Assembly (NCBI GenBank): GCA_002360455.1
Contig: DEQQ01000082.1
Span: forward strand, 1-27,799
Direction of reading: 5' to 3'
Origin: Saprospiraceae bacterium UBA3362
GTDB taxonomy: Bacteria; Bacteroidota; Bacteroidia; Chitinophagales; Saprospiraceae
Length of the DNA stretch: 27,799 bases
In this document: positions 8,129 to 19,800 of the stretch, in pieces
Position numbering within the stretch: the stretch's first letter is position 1
How the letters are laid out: the number at the start of each line of letters is the position of its first letter
Made by a program: the position numbers and the translations under genes
Notes under the pieces: model-generated
Seen by the model: only the letters and a program-made list of their open reading frames with translations
Databases searched by the model: none
What the model was told of the DNA's origin: nothing

Positions 8129-8470
8129 TAATTTTCCTTATGATGGCTACAGAAATCACTTATTTTGTCTCCTATGAGTAATTTTTTGACAAGATAGAGT
8201 TATTTTTTGCAGGTAAATTAATATCTTGCAATGAAATTAATAAGAAGAGGCGTTGGATCTCTATTTTTCTGAGGGTGAGGATGCAATAGGGCTGAGTAAA
8301 GAATAGGATTTCGCTTGTTGACTGATCACGTGTCAAGAGTGGTCCATTTTTCATTCTATGTTGAAATTACCGGTATAAGATGCATTGGCAATTTTAGGAA
8401 TTGAAGTAAATTGTCAGAGTGGCACATGTAAAGAGTTAAGAATTATTATAAGTACAATAAAGCTAATTTT
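8129..8470. other. Divergent intergenic region between corA and the first barrel gene
   Basis: About 340 bases separating two divergent genes. A 60-codon minus-strand frame (8172-8354) is present but lacks protein-like features. No TAnnTTTG box, riboswitch-like fold or strong hairpin was seen; in particular I found no recognisable magnesium-responsive leader before corA. Confidence 0.5.
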
Positions 8471-9106
8471 ATGAGGAACTTTCTTTTAAAAATTACATTG
8501 TTTTTTTGCATTTTTTCTTCTTCAACCTCAGCACAGGAAAGGAATTTTGAGATAGGAATGAATGTGACAGGGGTATTGAGCAATATTTTGGCAGTAAATG
8601 CTGTGTCCGAAGGAGACCCTTCAATATTACTTTTGAAGTATAACTTAGGGAAAATGCACTTAAGAGTTGCCGGAAACTTCAAAAATCCTAGCAATACCGA
8701 ATTTACAAACAATACAGTGATAACTAACAATTTAACAGAGGCAGGATTTAGAATTGGATTGGAAAAGAGATTAAAAATTAACAATAGATTTGATCTCTTG
8801 TATGGTCTTGATTTTAGATATGGCTATCTATCAGAATCATCAAGTTTTGACGATTTTATAAATAATTCGATCTTGACAACCATATTAGATAGGAAGAAAA
8901 CATATTCCGTAGGACCCATTGTTGGAGCGAATTTCACATTAAGCTCAAGAATTATCTTGAGTATAGAAAGCGCTCTATTGTTGGCCTACGCCAACCAACA
9001 AAGAAGAATAGAAGAATCAGGAACAGTCACACAAGATTTTGAGACGAATAAAATTCAAGGTACAGGTGTGGCTCCTTATTCGCTTTATCTTTATATAAGG
9101 ATATAA
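8471..9106 (+). CDS. Small outer-membrane beta-barrel-like protein
   Basis: A 211-residue exported protein. Residues 1-21 are a signal peptide (MRNFLLKITLFFCIFSSSTS, then AQ with cleavage beside the Gln, as is common in this phylum). The mature part alternates polar and hydrophobic residues in short strands (FEIGMNVTGVL, FRIGLEKRLKI, FDLLYGLDFRYGYL, SVGPIVGANFTLSSRIILSI) and ends in a strand, YSLYLYIRI, resembling the terminal strand of an outer-membrane barrel. The layout is like the small 8-10 strand OMP_b-brl/PorT-type barrels of Bacteroidota. The specific role is unknown. The next gene on the same strand has the same general build, so the two may form a pair transcribed together (89 bases apart). 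Confidence 0.75.
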   Translation: MRNFLLKITLFFCIFSSSTSAQERNFEIGMNVTGVLSNILAVNAVSEGDPSILLLKYNLGKMHLRVAGNFKNPSNTEFTNNTVITNNLTEAGFRIGLEKRLKINNRFDLLYGLDFRYGYLSESSSFDDFINNSILTTILDRKKTYSVGPIVGANFTLSSRIILSIESALLLAYANQQRRIEESGTVTQDFETNKIQGTGVAPYSLYLYIRI

Positions 9107-9195
9107 TGCTACAAGATTACCTAGTTTAAACTGTATTTTAAGATTTCAATAGATTGAGTTGAATGCCTTTTTTAGAACCTTGTAAGATAAACAAT

Positions 9196-9801
9196 ATGGA
9201 AAAAATAGCATCTTTTGTTTCATTGAATTTTCTGTTTCGAATATGTTTTTTGAGCTTGTTTTTTGGGAATGTGGCCGTTGGTCAAGAATGGGAAGATATA
9301 AAGCCTAATCCTAAAGAAGTAAGAAAAGTAAGACATACCGAAGTCGGGATAAATATAAGCCCATTAATTACTAAGTTGATTCCATTTGGAAATGGACTAC
9401 AATTCAACGGACCCTTTGCCTACAGAGTGAAATATTATGGGAGAAAGTATGCTTTTAGATTTTCTATGAACATGAGAGTTCTTGATATGTCCAATGATGA
9501 TGTTCCAACATTGAGCTTGGGCTTAGGTTATGAAAGGAGAAGAGAAATCTCCTCTAAATGGTCTTTTATTAACGGGATAGAACTTGTATCCCTTGGTGGG
9601 GATTTAGGGATTCCGGGGGGGGCTAATTCCAGTTTTGAATCCGCTACAGGGATAGCTCCATTTGCTGGGGTGGAATTTTATATTTTACCCAATCTAGCTC
9701 TTTCTACAGAAACCTATTTGGTTTTTGGGATCAGTTCTAGCACAGGACTTGCATTAATTACGATACCCCCTGTAGGTATTTTTATGAATTTTTCGTTTTA
9801 A
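9196..9801 (+). CDS. Second small outer-membrane beta-barrel-like protein, with internal G8 tract
   Basis: The frame is open from an ATG at 9163, but the ATG at 9196 gives a normal signal peptide (MEKIASFVSLNFLFRICFLS onward to GNVAVGQ), so I prefer it; the protein is then 201 residues. The mature part has barrel-like strands (HTEVGINISPLI, YAFRFSMNMRVLDM, TLSLGLGYERRRE, IAPFAGVEFYILPNLALSTE) and ends with Phe (GIFMNFSF), the preferred last residue of outer-membrane barrels. It resembles its upstream neighbour in size and plan, though close homology is not obvious by eye. A run of eight G lies at residues 140-142. It is convergent with dcd, 11 bases away, with no visible terminator between. 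Function unknown. Confidence 0.75.
   Translation: MEKIASFVSLNFLFRICFLSLFFGNVAVGQEWEDIKPNPKEVRKVRHTEVGINISPLITKLIPFGNGLQFNGPFAYRVKYYGRKYAFRFSMNMRVLDMSNDDVPTLSLGLGYERRREISSKWSFINGIELVSLGGDLGIPGGANSSFESATGIAPFAGVEFYILPNLALSTETYLVFGISSSTGLALITIPPVGIFMNFSF
9615..9622 (+). repeat. G8 homopolymer inside the second barrel gene
   Basis: Eight consecutive G in an otherwise AT-rich gene, coding Pro-Gly-Gly-Ala. Gain or loss of one G would shift the frame about 60 codons before the end. Confidence 0.9.
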
Positions 9802-9812
9802 AAATTAAGAGA

Positions 9813-10349
9813 TTAAAATTTATTTTTCCACATCATGCTTTCTACCGGAAGTTTGGTTTTTTCATTGTATTTAGCAGAAACTTTTTTATTATATAAATTT
9901 AAAATATTTCCTTCTATAGCAAAGTAAATCAACTGTCCTATTGGCATGCCGGCGTACACTTTTACAGGAAGTACACAACTTATTTCTAAAGTCCAATAAT
10001 TACAGAACCCTACGTCTCCTTTTCCTGCAGTGGCATGGATATCTATGCCCAATCTTCCGACACTGGATTTGCCTTCAAGAAATGGAACTGCATTATGAGT
10101 CTCGGTATATTCTTCTGTAACACCAAGGTAAAGAGTTCCCGGTTTTAATAGAAAGCCATTTTCCGGTATTTCGAAATATTCAATTTGGTTATGGAGCTTA
10201 GCATCTAGGGTCGGATTTGTATAGGTCGCCAATGTTTTGCCAAGATGAACATCATAGGAGTTTGTCCCCAGATTAGACATGTCGAATGGCTCAATGACAA
10301 TGAGCTTATCTTGTATAGATTCAAGTATTTTTTGATCGCTAAATATCAT
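9813..10349 (-). CDS. dcd: dCTP deaminase
   Basis: A 178-residue enzyme that converts dCTP to dUTP, feeding dUMP and then dTMP synthesis in the cytoplasm; it belongs to the trimeric dUTPase superfamily. Visible marks: the start MIFSDQKILE, NLGTNSYDVHLG at about 26-37, GKSSVGRLG (93-101) with nucleotide-binding Ser and Arg, HATAGKGDVGFCNYW, the probable catalytic Glu122 in WTLEIS, and VYAGMPIGQLIYF. It ends PVESMMWKNKF, as in many Bacteroidota homologues. Length is normal. It has its own promoter (10375-10404) and converges on the barrel gene, its stop lying 11 bases from the other stop. Monofunctional deaminase is the most likely reading; a bifunctional deaminase/dUTPase cannot be excluded from motifs alone. 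Confidence 0.95.
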   Translation of the reverse strand: MIFSDQKILESIQDKLIVIEPFDMSNLGTNSYDVHLGKTLATYTNPTLDAKLHNQIEYFEIPENGFLLKPGTLYLGVTEEYTETHNAVPFLEGKSSVGRLGIDIHATAGKGDVGFCNYWTLEISCVLPVKVYAGMPIGQLIYFAIEGNILNLYNKKVSAKYNEKTKLPVESMMWKNKF

Positions 10350-10374
10350 AAGAAGCTAAGTTTTGACATGGGAA

Positions 10375-10404
10375 CAAAGGTATAAGAAAAGTTTATTGCT
10401 CCAA
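10375..10404 (-). promoter_or_regulatory. Promoter of dcd, Bacteroidota type
   Basis: On the minus strand, TACCTTTG (10382-10375) matches the -7 consensus TAnnTTTG. TTG (10404-10402) stands 19 bases upstream as the -33 element, which is the usual spacing. The box lies 25 bases before the dcd ATG. Confidence 0.7.
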
Positions 10405-10648
10405 TGGTAAGCAGATTTTGTTTTGTAGAAATACCTACTTTGAATAGGTCTCAAGGATCCAATTTGTCAGAATAATCTGAGGTAACAAAAATGCATTTAT
10501 TGTAATATTCTTCAATTGTATGAACGGGAATGATATTGGATTCTAATTTGCGAAATAATATTTCCTATTTACCTCAAAACAAGCTTAAATAGTATTGAAA
10601 ATTGATTTAAAACAAGCTAAAATTTGAATTTTAAATTATTTAGTTTCC

Positions 10649-10669
10649 ATAATATAAAATTTATATTAT
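10649..10669. repeat. Perfect AT palindrome upstream of the giant gene
   Basis: Two 10-base arms (ATAATATAAA and its complement) around a single A. A second palindrome, ATTGAT-A-ATCAAT, lies ten bases further on (10679-10691). Both could be operator sites, or arise by chance in very AT-rich DNA. Confidence 0.5.
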
Positions 10670-10752
10670 ATTTAAAATATTGATAATCAATTTAAAATAA
10701 ATTATGTTAAATAATATATTAATTTAATGTATAATATGTAAAGATCTCAATT

Positions 10753-10760
10753 TACTTTTG
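10753..10760 (+). promoter_or_regulatory. -7-like box of the giant gene
   Basis: TACTTTTG fits TAnnTTTG and ends 84 bases before the ATG at 10845, implying an untranslated leader of about 75-80 bases. No TTG stands at the right distance upstream, so the promoter call is tentative. Confidence 0.5.
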
Positions 10761-10844
10761 TGCTTCATTCCAATAGAGTTTAATTCTAAGCAAAGAGCTT
10801 TACGAGTTTAGTACGGATTTTTGAAAACTACTAAACTTACGTAT

Positions 10845-13800
10845 ATGAAGCAGCTGTTTCGCTTTAGCATCAGCGTTGTGTTGATTACATTTATTTGCTT
10901 ATTTTGGAATTTCAATAAGCTTACTGCCCAAAATAATTTATTAATTCAGGTCCGAGTGCCTCTTGTAGGAGAGAACAGATTTTCTGTCTGCGGTGATGAA
11001 AAGAAAGTATTGGTCAGAATCGAGAATATTTCCGGAGGGGCTGGAATTACCTTGACGGATGTGGTTGCCCGCGTGGCTTTTACAACGCTACAGGGGTTTC
11101 AGTTTTCAGGCACATTGAATCATCTTGGCGGTAAAGCTGTATCTATTTTAAATCCAAGCATTCCGTCTTTTAGTATTGAGGATCTTGCTCTAGGAGATAC
11201 CACATTGTTTGAAGTGGGAGTTAATGTAGATTGTGGAGCATTGCCAAGAATTTTGGCCGGTACTCCATCTAATTTTAATGTCCATGTTGACTACAATAAA
11301 CCCGGGCCTATCCCCATGACAGAGACTAGAAATACTGGAAATTTTGAGGTGGTAAAACCTTCACTTTCTATTCCTGCAATTCAAGGGAACAATGTACCGG
11401 GATTAACCAAAACCGGAGCCTTTGCTTCTATATATGACGGTAGTTTAGGATTGACAGATACGATCAAAGTGAGTGTCGTAAATGCCGGTGACGGTAAGTT
11501 AGCTCAATTTTTATATTGGGTAAAAGATCACCCATTGTTAACCAATACTGCGGTTTATGTAGGAAGTTATTCACTTCCTATTGCCGGAACATCCGGTGAT
11601 ACTACATTTTATTTGGTAGATCTAAATGCTATAAGCCAAGCAATGCCCGGCCCTAATCCTAACAATACCAGCTATTTTCAATTCAATGAATTGATCATGT
11701 TTAAAGAAGTGTGGTACACAGATTTGTGTTCTACAAACTTTCCGGATATAGTAAGAGGCGTTCGTTACGGTTGTGATGGAACCGTTCTGGGAAGATGTGA
11801 GCAAGCATCAAGAACCTCAGGCTTGCGTTTTGGATTTATACGACCTGTTTTGAATGTAAGAACCACATGGGATTTATTAACTCCCGCGGAATATGCAGAA
11901 GGAATTCCTGCCTGTTATTATGCGAATAAACCAAAACAACGAGTTATTATTTTCAACTCAGGAACCACGTATGCAGACAGCATTAAATTTTCATTATCTG
12001 TTTATAGGGGTGAGCTTAATGTTAGTTTAGATACGGCTTCTGTTATGGTACGAATAGGAAGATATGGAACTCCATTTCATCCATCTCCATATAAGACCTG
12101 GCTGGTTGCACAAAATGGAAACTGTCCTGTCAGTGGAAGTAATATCCGTACAGCAGATTATAATTTGAATGAATTTAAATTAAATGCCGGAGATACTTTA
12201 TGGATAGAGTATGTCATGGATTATAAAACTTGTGGATGCAGCAAGGATTTGAGCTACTGTGATATGCAGAATTGGTATTTTGCTATCTTAAACTGGGGAG
12301 ACCCGAACTGGGCTTCACCTGCGTCTTATCAAGATCCATGTCATCTAAACAGATATCAACTTGCTCAGGTGAACACTACGGATTGGAGAGCGATTCAGAG
12401 CATGTTCGTTGAGGGTCCTGCAGCAATATACAATAATCAAGTTCAAACCGTAAATTATACCGGAAGTTCAGTTGCCAATTCATGGTTAGCGAATAGAGCA
12501 AGATTTCCGAATGGTATTTTTAGAGTTGAATATATTATAGAAAAAGGACTTGATTTTAATGGAACAAATGGAGACCTTGCTACCGCAGATATTAAATATT
12601 ACGGAAGGAACGGAGTTGTGTGGAATCCTTCAAGGGTTCAATATATAGACAATGAAGCAGCAGGCCCGGATACATTGTATGTAGACTATGAGTTCAGCAA
12701 TTTTCCTTCGACTTTTATATACTCGGAAGGACTTCAATTTAAACTCAATGTAATTGGAGATTGTGATGAGACAGGACCTCCATGTAGTCAGGGAGGAACA
12801 CCAAGAATTTTCAACAGAGTCTATTTTTCACCGGATAAGAATTGTACAGATTGTGATAAAGGACAACTAGTATCTTGTACCAATCAGTTGGATATGCAAT
12901 TAAAGTGTCCAAGTTGTGAACCTTGTGAAGGTCTTATTCCATTAGCGTTCAACATTGATCGTGTTACTAAGGAAAAACCTGATAACAATAATGATTACAA
13001 ACCGGATGCAACCGGATCAATAAATGATAATTTAATTGCATTGGATCGTTTTATTGCAGGAGATACATTAAAGGCTGTCTATCGAGGCAAATTTGTTACC
13101 AGTGTAGCTCATCCACAATGGGAAGCTGCATTTTCTGTCATGCAATTGCCATCAGGATTTGCTGCTACTTTGACGCCACTTGGAGGATCTGTAAAAATTA
13201 CCAAGGAAGATGGCACAATGTACACAGCAGATTTATTGCAACAATTTCCATCAGGTACGCAAGTAATTACTAATCTCCATCCTGGAAATTTAAATTATTT
13301 GGGGAATGCTGTACCTGCAGATTTGGTGTATGAGAATAATGATACTGTAGAAGTAACCGTTTTATTCACCGTGAGTGATAATACGTTTAATGAATATACA
13401 GATGGGAATGTATTAAAACCATTGATTATCGATGATTATAGCTTTGCAACTCATGACACTTTATGGGATGTTCCTGCAATAGATAGATATGCCTGTGATA
13501 ATATACGAGATCGTGTTTACTATGTTGAGATGAAGCATTTTTTGTCTTCGGCTAATGGATCCAATTTTGGAGGATGTACTTTGGGATACAATGGATACGA
13601 TTGGACAGGATTTTTCATTGGATCAAATACCTTGGATTATTTTCCGTTTGAATACAGAACTCCCAAGTCTTATCCTATTACTCATAAATCATATGTTGCC
13701 CCGGGATTTGAATACGATAGATACCGGTGGCATTTTTATGCTAAAGATTTTATAGGGAGGCCTAATCCAATAGGTAATGTGACTTTAAATTCTGGAGTAT

Positions 13801-16800
13801 ATGGAGATTTGGATAGTCCGGGCTCAATCAATCAAGGATATTATTATGGGGAGTTGCCTATAACATCGCCATATTTATCTATTATTGGAGATACAATAAT
13901 TTTTAGAGTTTTAGATTTTGTAAGAGATAATTTTGGTGAATTGTGCGCAGACGAAGGATTTAGGTTTGCTGGACACCCTAGATTCCGAGGGTCATGCAAT
14001 TCTCCGATTACTACGAACTACTTTTACAATCAAAAACCTGTATATGAATTCAGTATGGACCCGTCTGTCTTTGGTTACAGTTATCTTAGAGCAGGTCGAG
14101 TTGCGAGACCACCTCAGAGTACATTTGATAATACTAATGCGTTGGCCTATGGATATATCGGAGCGCCAAGATTATCAATTCAAGCTCCAATTAAAACACA
14201 GCAACTTATAAGTGAAACAACTTGTTTTGAAGTTCAATTGGTCAATACAAGTGATTATAGATCAGACTTAACATGGCTTACTGTAAATAATACATCGGGT
14301 GGGATTTTGGTAAATTCCGTAAAAGATATAACAAATCCTGCTTCACCAATTACATATACACCAATAGTTGGAATTTATCAGATAGGAGTAATGAACTCTG
14401 CTGTGAACAGTTTACCATATACGCGAGTATTCGAAATCTGTGTAACAGGAAATAATTGTAATATTGATAGTTTTGTAGTCAATACAGGATGGGAATGTAA
14501 AAATTATCCATTCTCATTGGCAGAAGCCGATTGTAATAATCCTGTAACACTCTATGTTGAGCCGGTTGATGCACAGCTTGGTATGATTATAAAAGATCCT
14601 GAGGCTCCGGTCTTAGCAGATTTATGTACCACCAAAGATTATGTTATTCAGCTTTCGAGTACTTTACTTGGATCTTTGAATGATGTAAACCTCCAGTTTG
14701 ATCTGCCTAATGGACAGGTCTATGTGCCGGGCTCATTTATGCTGGCCTATTTGCCACCTTCTAGTGGAAATTATCTCGATGCAACATGGAGAGCTGTTGT
14801 AGATCCAATTAATACAGTGGGAAATACTTGGGAAATTAATGTGTCTAGCTTGGATTCAGTATTAAGGACTTCAGGACTTCCAGGTACTTTAATGCTAGGG
14901 AAAAATTACTTGTTTGTTAAGTTTACTACAAGAACAACTTGTAACTATGCCTCCGGTGGTAGAGCAAGATTTTTGAGTTGGGCATACAATTCATGCGGTG
15001 AACTTACAAACTATGCTTATTCACCGGCCGCACCACTTCGTATTAATGGCATACCGGAAATTTATAAAACAGAAGTAGAAATAAATGCAGATACACTCAA
15101 TCCGTGCAATATGGATGAGTCTACAATTAATGTTCAATTTGCTGTTCAACCGGGTAGTATTCCTACAGGCTCCAAAGATTCTATTTTGGTTACTTTGCCT
15201 CCGGGTGTGCATTATAAGGCAGGAAGTTTTATGGTGATTTCAAATGCTCCAAACATTCCACCTATAATCCAAACCATCAATGGACAAGAAGTTTTGATTT
15301 GGGATATTTCGGATGGACTTACACCGGGGACATTAGTCAGATTTAAGTTTAATATCATTTCGGAAGATGCGCAACAAGCTTGTCGAGCTTATCCGATAAC
15401 GGCCTACACTTTTAGCTCAAAACCTGCAACCTGTGTAGCCGACGGAACAACCTGTGATGTAAGGGCAATATCTGATGAGACAGAAGAATTTATAACGTTT
15501 GTGAAACCGGAAATTGGAATAACCAACTTAACGACAAGGACACGCGCTATTCTTCCTAATATGGAAGAAGTATGCTATACTTTTGAAATTAAAAACACCG
15601 GAGAAGATGCTCCGGTAGGATCTGAAATAACACTCGAGGTATATGCCGAAGATGGAGATGGGGATTTAGGTAGCGGAGATGTAAAATTATTTCAACGTAC
15701 GTTTACTGTAGCTTTAGCTAGTGGAGATAGTTTGACTTTGTCAGCATGTGATACAGTAATGTCAGGAACAACCTGTCGTTTGATGGCAGTTATAAACCCT
15801 GCAACATCCTGCGTATGTATGGTGCAGACTTCATTTTTATCTTATCCTGAATTGGATCAAATGTTTATTAGAGCAGATAGTGTTTGTTCCAATACATTAT
15901 TGACCGGAATCGGGCCAATGCCACTTACTAAAAATGTAAAATATAAATGGTTAGCTTATTTAGGAAGTAATATCACAGCTTTATCCAGTGTGGATACAAC
16001 ACAGGTTAATTTCTTAATGAGAAATACAGGGTCGACAAATATTATCCAAAGATTTTTGTTGCGTACTACAAGAAACAATCAATGTGTTGATTACGACACA
16101 GTAGCTATTACTATATTCCCAGAAATTAGAGATAGTATAGAATATCAGGTCTGTGTTGGTCCTAATTTCAATTTGGCCGGTCCAACAGGTGGAACAAATT
16201 ATCAATGGACTCCTTCGGTTGCTGTTGTTAATCCAAATAATCCTGAAACGGAAGCTTATGGTATATCAGAAGCCAAAAGATATAGATTAGATTATCTTGA
16301 TGCCAATGGATGTCCGGCATTTTATATTGCAAATGTAGATGTTGTGGAATGTGGAAATACAGCCATTGGAGATACTGTATGGTTAGACTATAATTTTGAT
16401 GGAATTCAAGATGCAAATGAGCCGGGCGTGTCCAATGTTCAAGTCTTCATGTATAAAGGAAATGATTTGAGTGTTCCAATTGGAAGTACATATACAGATG
16501 CCAACGGGTTTTATATTTTTGATACTATACCGGCAGGTGATTATGTAATCAAATTTGTATTACCAAATGGAGCTACATTTACAAAATCCAATATAGGATC
16601 AGACACCAAAGACTCCGATGCAAACACAACTACAGGATTTACATCAAGTTCGTATGTGCCAAATGGTGTTAGAAATATGGATTATGATGCCGGTATTGTG
16701 TTCTTTGATTGGTCCGATGCACCAAATACATACAAAACAAATCTTGCAGTAGCCGGAGCACAACATGTGATGATTCCTTACCTCTTTTTAGGAGATACTG

Positions 16801-19800
16801 TAGATGCCGAGACAAATGGCTTTCCTGTTACTGTAGGGACTCCCGCACTTGGTGATGATAACAATATGACCTTAGTAAATAGAGACGATGAAGATGGAAT
16901 AAGCAGCTTTAGCCCATTAGGCTTAGGATTAAGAGGACTTCCTTATAGTCTATCTGTACGAGCTACAAATTTAACAGCTGTAAATGCATTTCTTACCGGT
17001 TGGATTGACTTCAATAGAAACGGAATTTTTGAAGCCAGTGAAGGAATTCAAGTATCAGTCCCAGCCGGAACAGATAATGGTACATTTATTCTAAACTACA
17101 CCGTACCGAATTCGTTGGTAGTCGGATTAACATACGTCAGATTACGTCTTACTCAAAGCACAAGTATAACTACTTCTACTCCTGCAGGTCTAGCATTGTC
17201 AGGAGAAGTAGAAGATTATGAGTTGGAGATTAATGATAAAATATTTGATTTAGCATTAACTAAAACAATAAATACCACATCTACTCCGGGACCTTATGGT
17301 CCGGGAAGTAATATAACATTTAAAATTACAATTACAAATCAAGGAAACCTCGATGCAACGAATGTAAATATTACTGACTCACTTCCTTCAGGATTAATTT
17401 TAATAGATCCAAATTGGACTTTGTCAGGAAATAAGGCAACATTAGTCAGCCCATTGCCTCTCGTACGAGCCGGATTTGATACAATGATAGATATCAGATG
17501 TCAAATATCTCCAAGTTTCCGCGGAACATCACTGGTGAATTATTCTGAAATAACTTCTGCATCCAATTCATTAGGATTTCCTGATCGCGATTCCAAACCT
17601 GATTCCAACTTATCAAATGATGTAGGTGGAGTGCCCGGAACTACAAGCGATAATCATATTTTAGATGATGGAAATGATACTGATGGAAATGGAATCAGAG
17701 ATGAAGATGATCAAGACCCTGCATTCGTTCCTATTATAGATATGGCCTTGAAAAAAGTTGTTGCAACAGCAGGACCATATTCATATGGACAATTATTAAC
17801 TTTTAATATTTGGATTTATAATCAAGGAACGGTCGCTCTACAAAATACAAAAGTAAATGATTATATTCCATCCGGATTTGGGTATACAGCCGCAGACAAT
17901 CCGGGATGGTCTGGAGCAGCACCAACTGTAAATTATACCTATGCTCCAAGAATCAATCCGGGAGATAGTGCTCTGATTGTAATAAAACTAAGAGTGCTCC
18001 AATCTACAGGAAGATCTGCTTGGACAAATTTTGCTGAGATTTCAGAAATCCGTGATCTTAGCAATACAGTTGTAAATTCATTGGAGGCTGATAGTAATCC
18101 TGGAAGTAACGGATCCGGTGAAACCGGAGTCTTGCCAGGAAGTACAAATGATGATAATATTAACAGCACAAACAAAGGAGGAGAAGAAGATGATCACGAT
18201 CCGGCGGGAATACAAGTTTTTGATTTGGCTTTGAAGAAAATAATCGTTACGCCTCCGCCGTATACTTACAATACTGCTTTAACATTTAGACATTGGATTT
18301 ATAATCAAGGAAATGTTACTGCCAGCAATATTCAAATTGTTGACAGCTTGCCATGTGGATATAATTTCTTATTGGGAAATGCTCCAACATGGATTTATAA
18401 CAGCGTTAGCAGAGAAGCGACTACAACTTTAGCCGGTCCGTTGAGACCAGGTGATAGTTTGGCTATTGATATTACATTGGAGCTTGTAGCCTGTGGTTCA
18501 TCGGGATCTTTTACAAATATTTCTGAGATAACTTCAGCTTCGGATACATTAGGAGTTGTAAGATCGGATATTGACTCTAGTCCGGATGCCAATCAAGCTA
18601 ATGATGGTACTCCAATAAATGACCAAGTCAATGATCCTGCTGATCAGGATGATCATGATCCGGAGACTATCCAGTTGTGGGATTTAGCATTGAGAAAATG
18701 GTTAATGACCACAACCACACCTAAGTATGGTGATTTATTGACCTTTAGAATTGCAGTATTCAATCAAGGTACATTGGCAGCAAGGAATATTGTTGTAAGA
18801 GATTATATTCCGGTAGGCTTTGCTTTTGCAGCAGGTGATAATCCGGGATGGACAGGTGTTTCACCAAATGTCAATTATACCATCGCCGGACCAATAAACC
18901 CTGGAGATAGCGCATTTGTAGAAATTAAATTGAAAGTGCAGGCATCTACAGGTGGAGCAAAAGATTGGATAAACTATTCTGAAATTATTTCATCGCAGGA
19001 TTTATCCGGAACAAATAGAACAAATGATGATGCAGATAGTGGAGCCGGAAGTAATGGCTTAGGCGAAACCGGAGTGTTGCCAGGAAGTACTAATGACAAT
19101 AATATAACAAGTACAAATAGAGGTGGTGAAGAAGATGATCATGACCCTGCAGGAATTCAAATTTTTGATCTTGCTCTTAAAAAGTATGTGATCAATCCAA
19201 AACCATCATGGAAATACGGAGATACAGTTTGTTTCGAAGTAAAAGTTTACAATCAAGGAAGTATTACTGCCAGTGATGTTACTATTTTGGATTACATACC
19301 ATGTGGATATAATTTCTTAAGCTTAAATGAACCCGCTTGGATTTACAGCTCAGGTTCTAGGGTAGCCCAAATGACATTGTCAGGAAATATCCTTCCGGGA
19401 GATTCTGTAAGTTATCCAATAAAATTGGCTATTGCTCCATGCAGCACAGCGGGTGGATATGTAAACAAAGCAGAAATTTTCAGAGCAGAAGATCAGTTTG
19501 GTAATAATATGACCAATAATGATATTGATAGCAAACCTGACAACAATCCTTCCAATGATGCAGGTGGTGTCGCAGGAACTTCTTCGGATGACCATGTAGG
19601 AGATGATGGTAGAGATACAAATGCAGATGGTATAACAGATGAAGATGATGCCGATCCCGCAATGATTCAAATTTTTGATATGGCCTTGAAGAAAACTGTA
19701 GTAACAGCAGGTCCATATTCTTATAATCAATTGTTGACATTCAATATTTGGATTTATAATCAGGGTAACGTTGCAATGCAAAATACTAGAGTTACTGATT

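Larger units (their letters stand above)
10405..10844. other. AT-rich upstream region of the giant gene
   Basis: No gene is visible in these 440 bases. From about 10560 to 10740 the sequence is extremely AT-rich and contains two palindromes (10649-10669 and 10679-10691) and a near-repeat of AAAACAAGCT (about 10576 and 10609). A -7-like box is at 10753. This is probably the regulatory region of the giant gene. Confidence 0.6.

Noticed and set aside
8281..8350. A weak inverted repeat (TTGAC and GTCAA) as an operator
   Set aside because: Five-base arms are expected often by chance.
8172..8354. A 60-codon minus-strand frame between corA and the first barrel gene
   Set aside because: No signal, motif, promoter or plausible composition; such a frame is expected by chance in this DNA.
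7052..8470. A magnesium-sensing riboswitch or leader near corA
   Set aside because: I could not find a consistent fold or conserved motif upstream of the corA start.
9163..9165. ATG at 9163 as the start of the second barrel gene
   Set aside because: It adds 11 residues that disturb the signal peptide; the ATG at 9196 gives a normal one.
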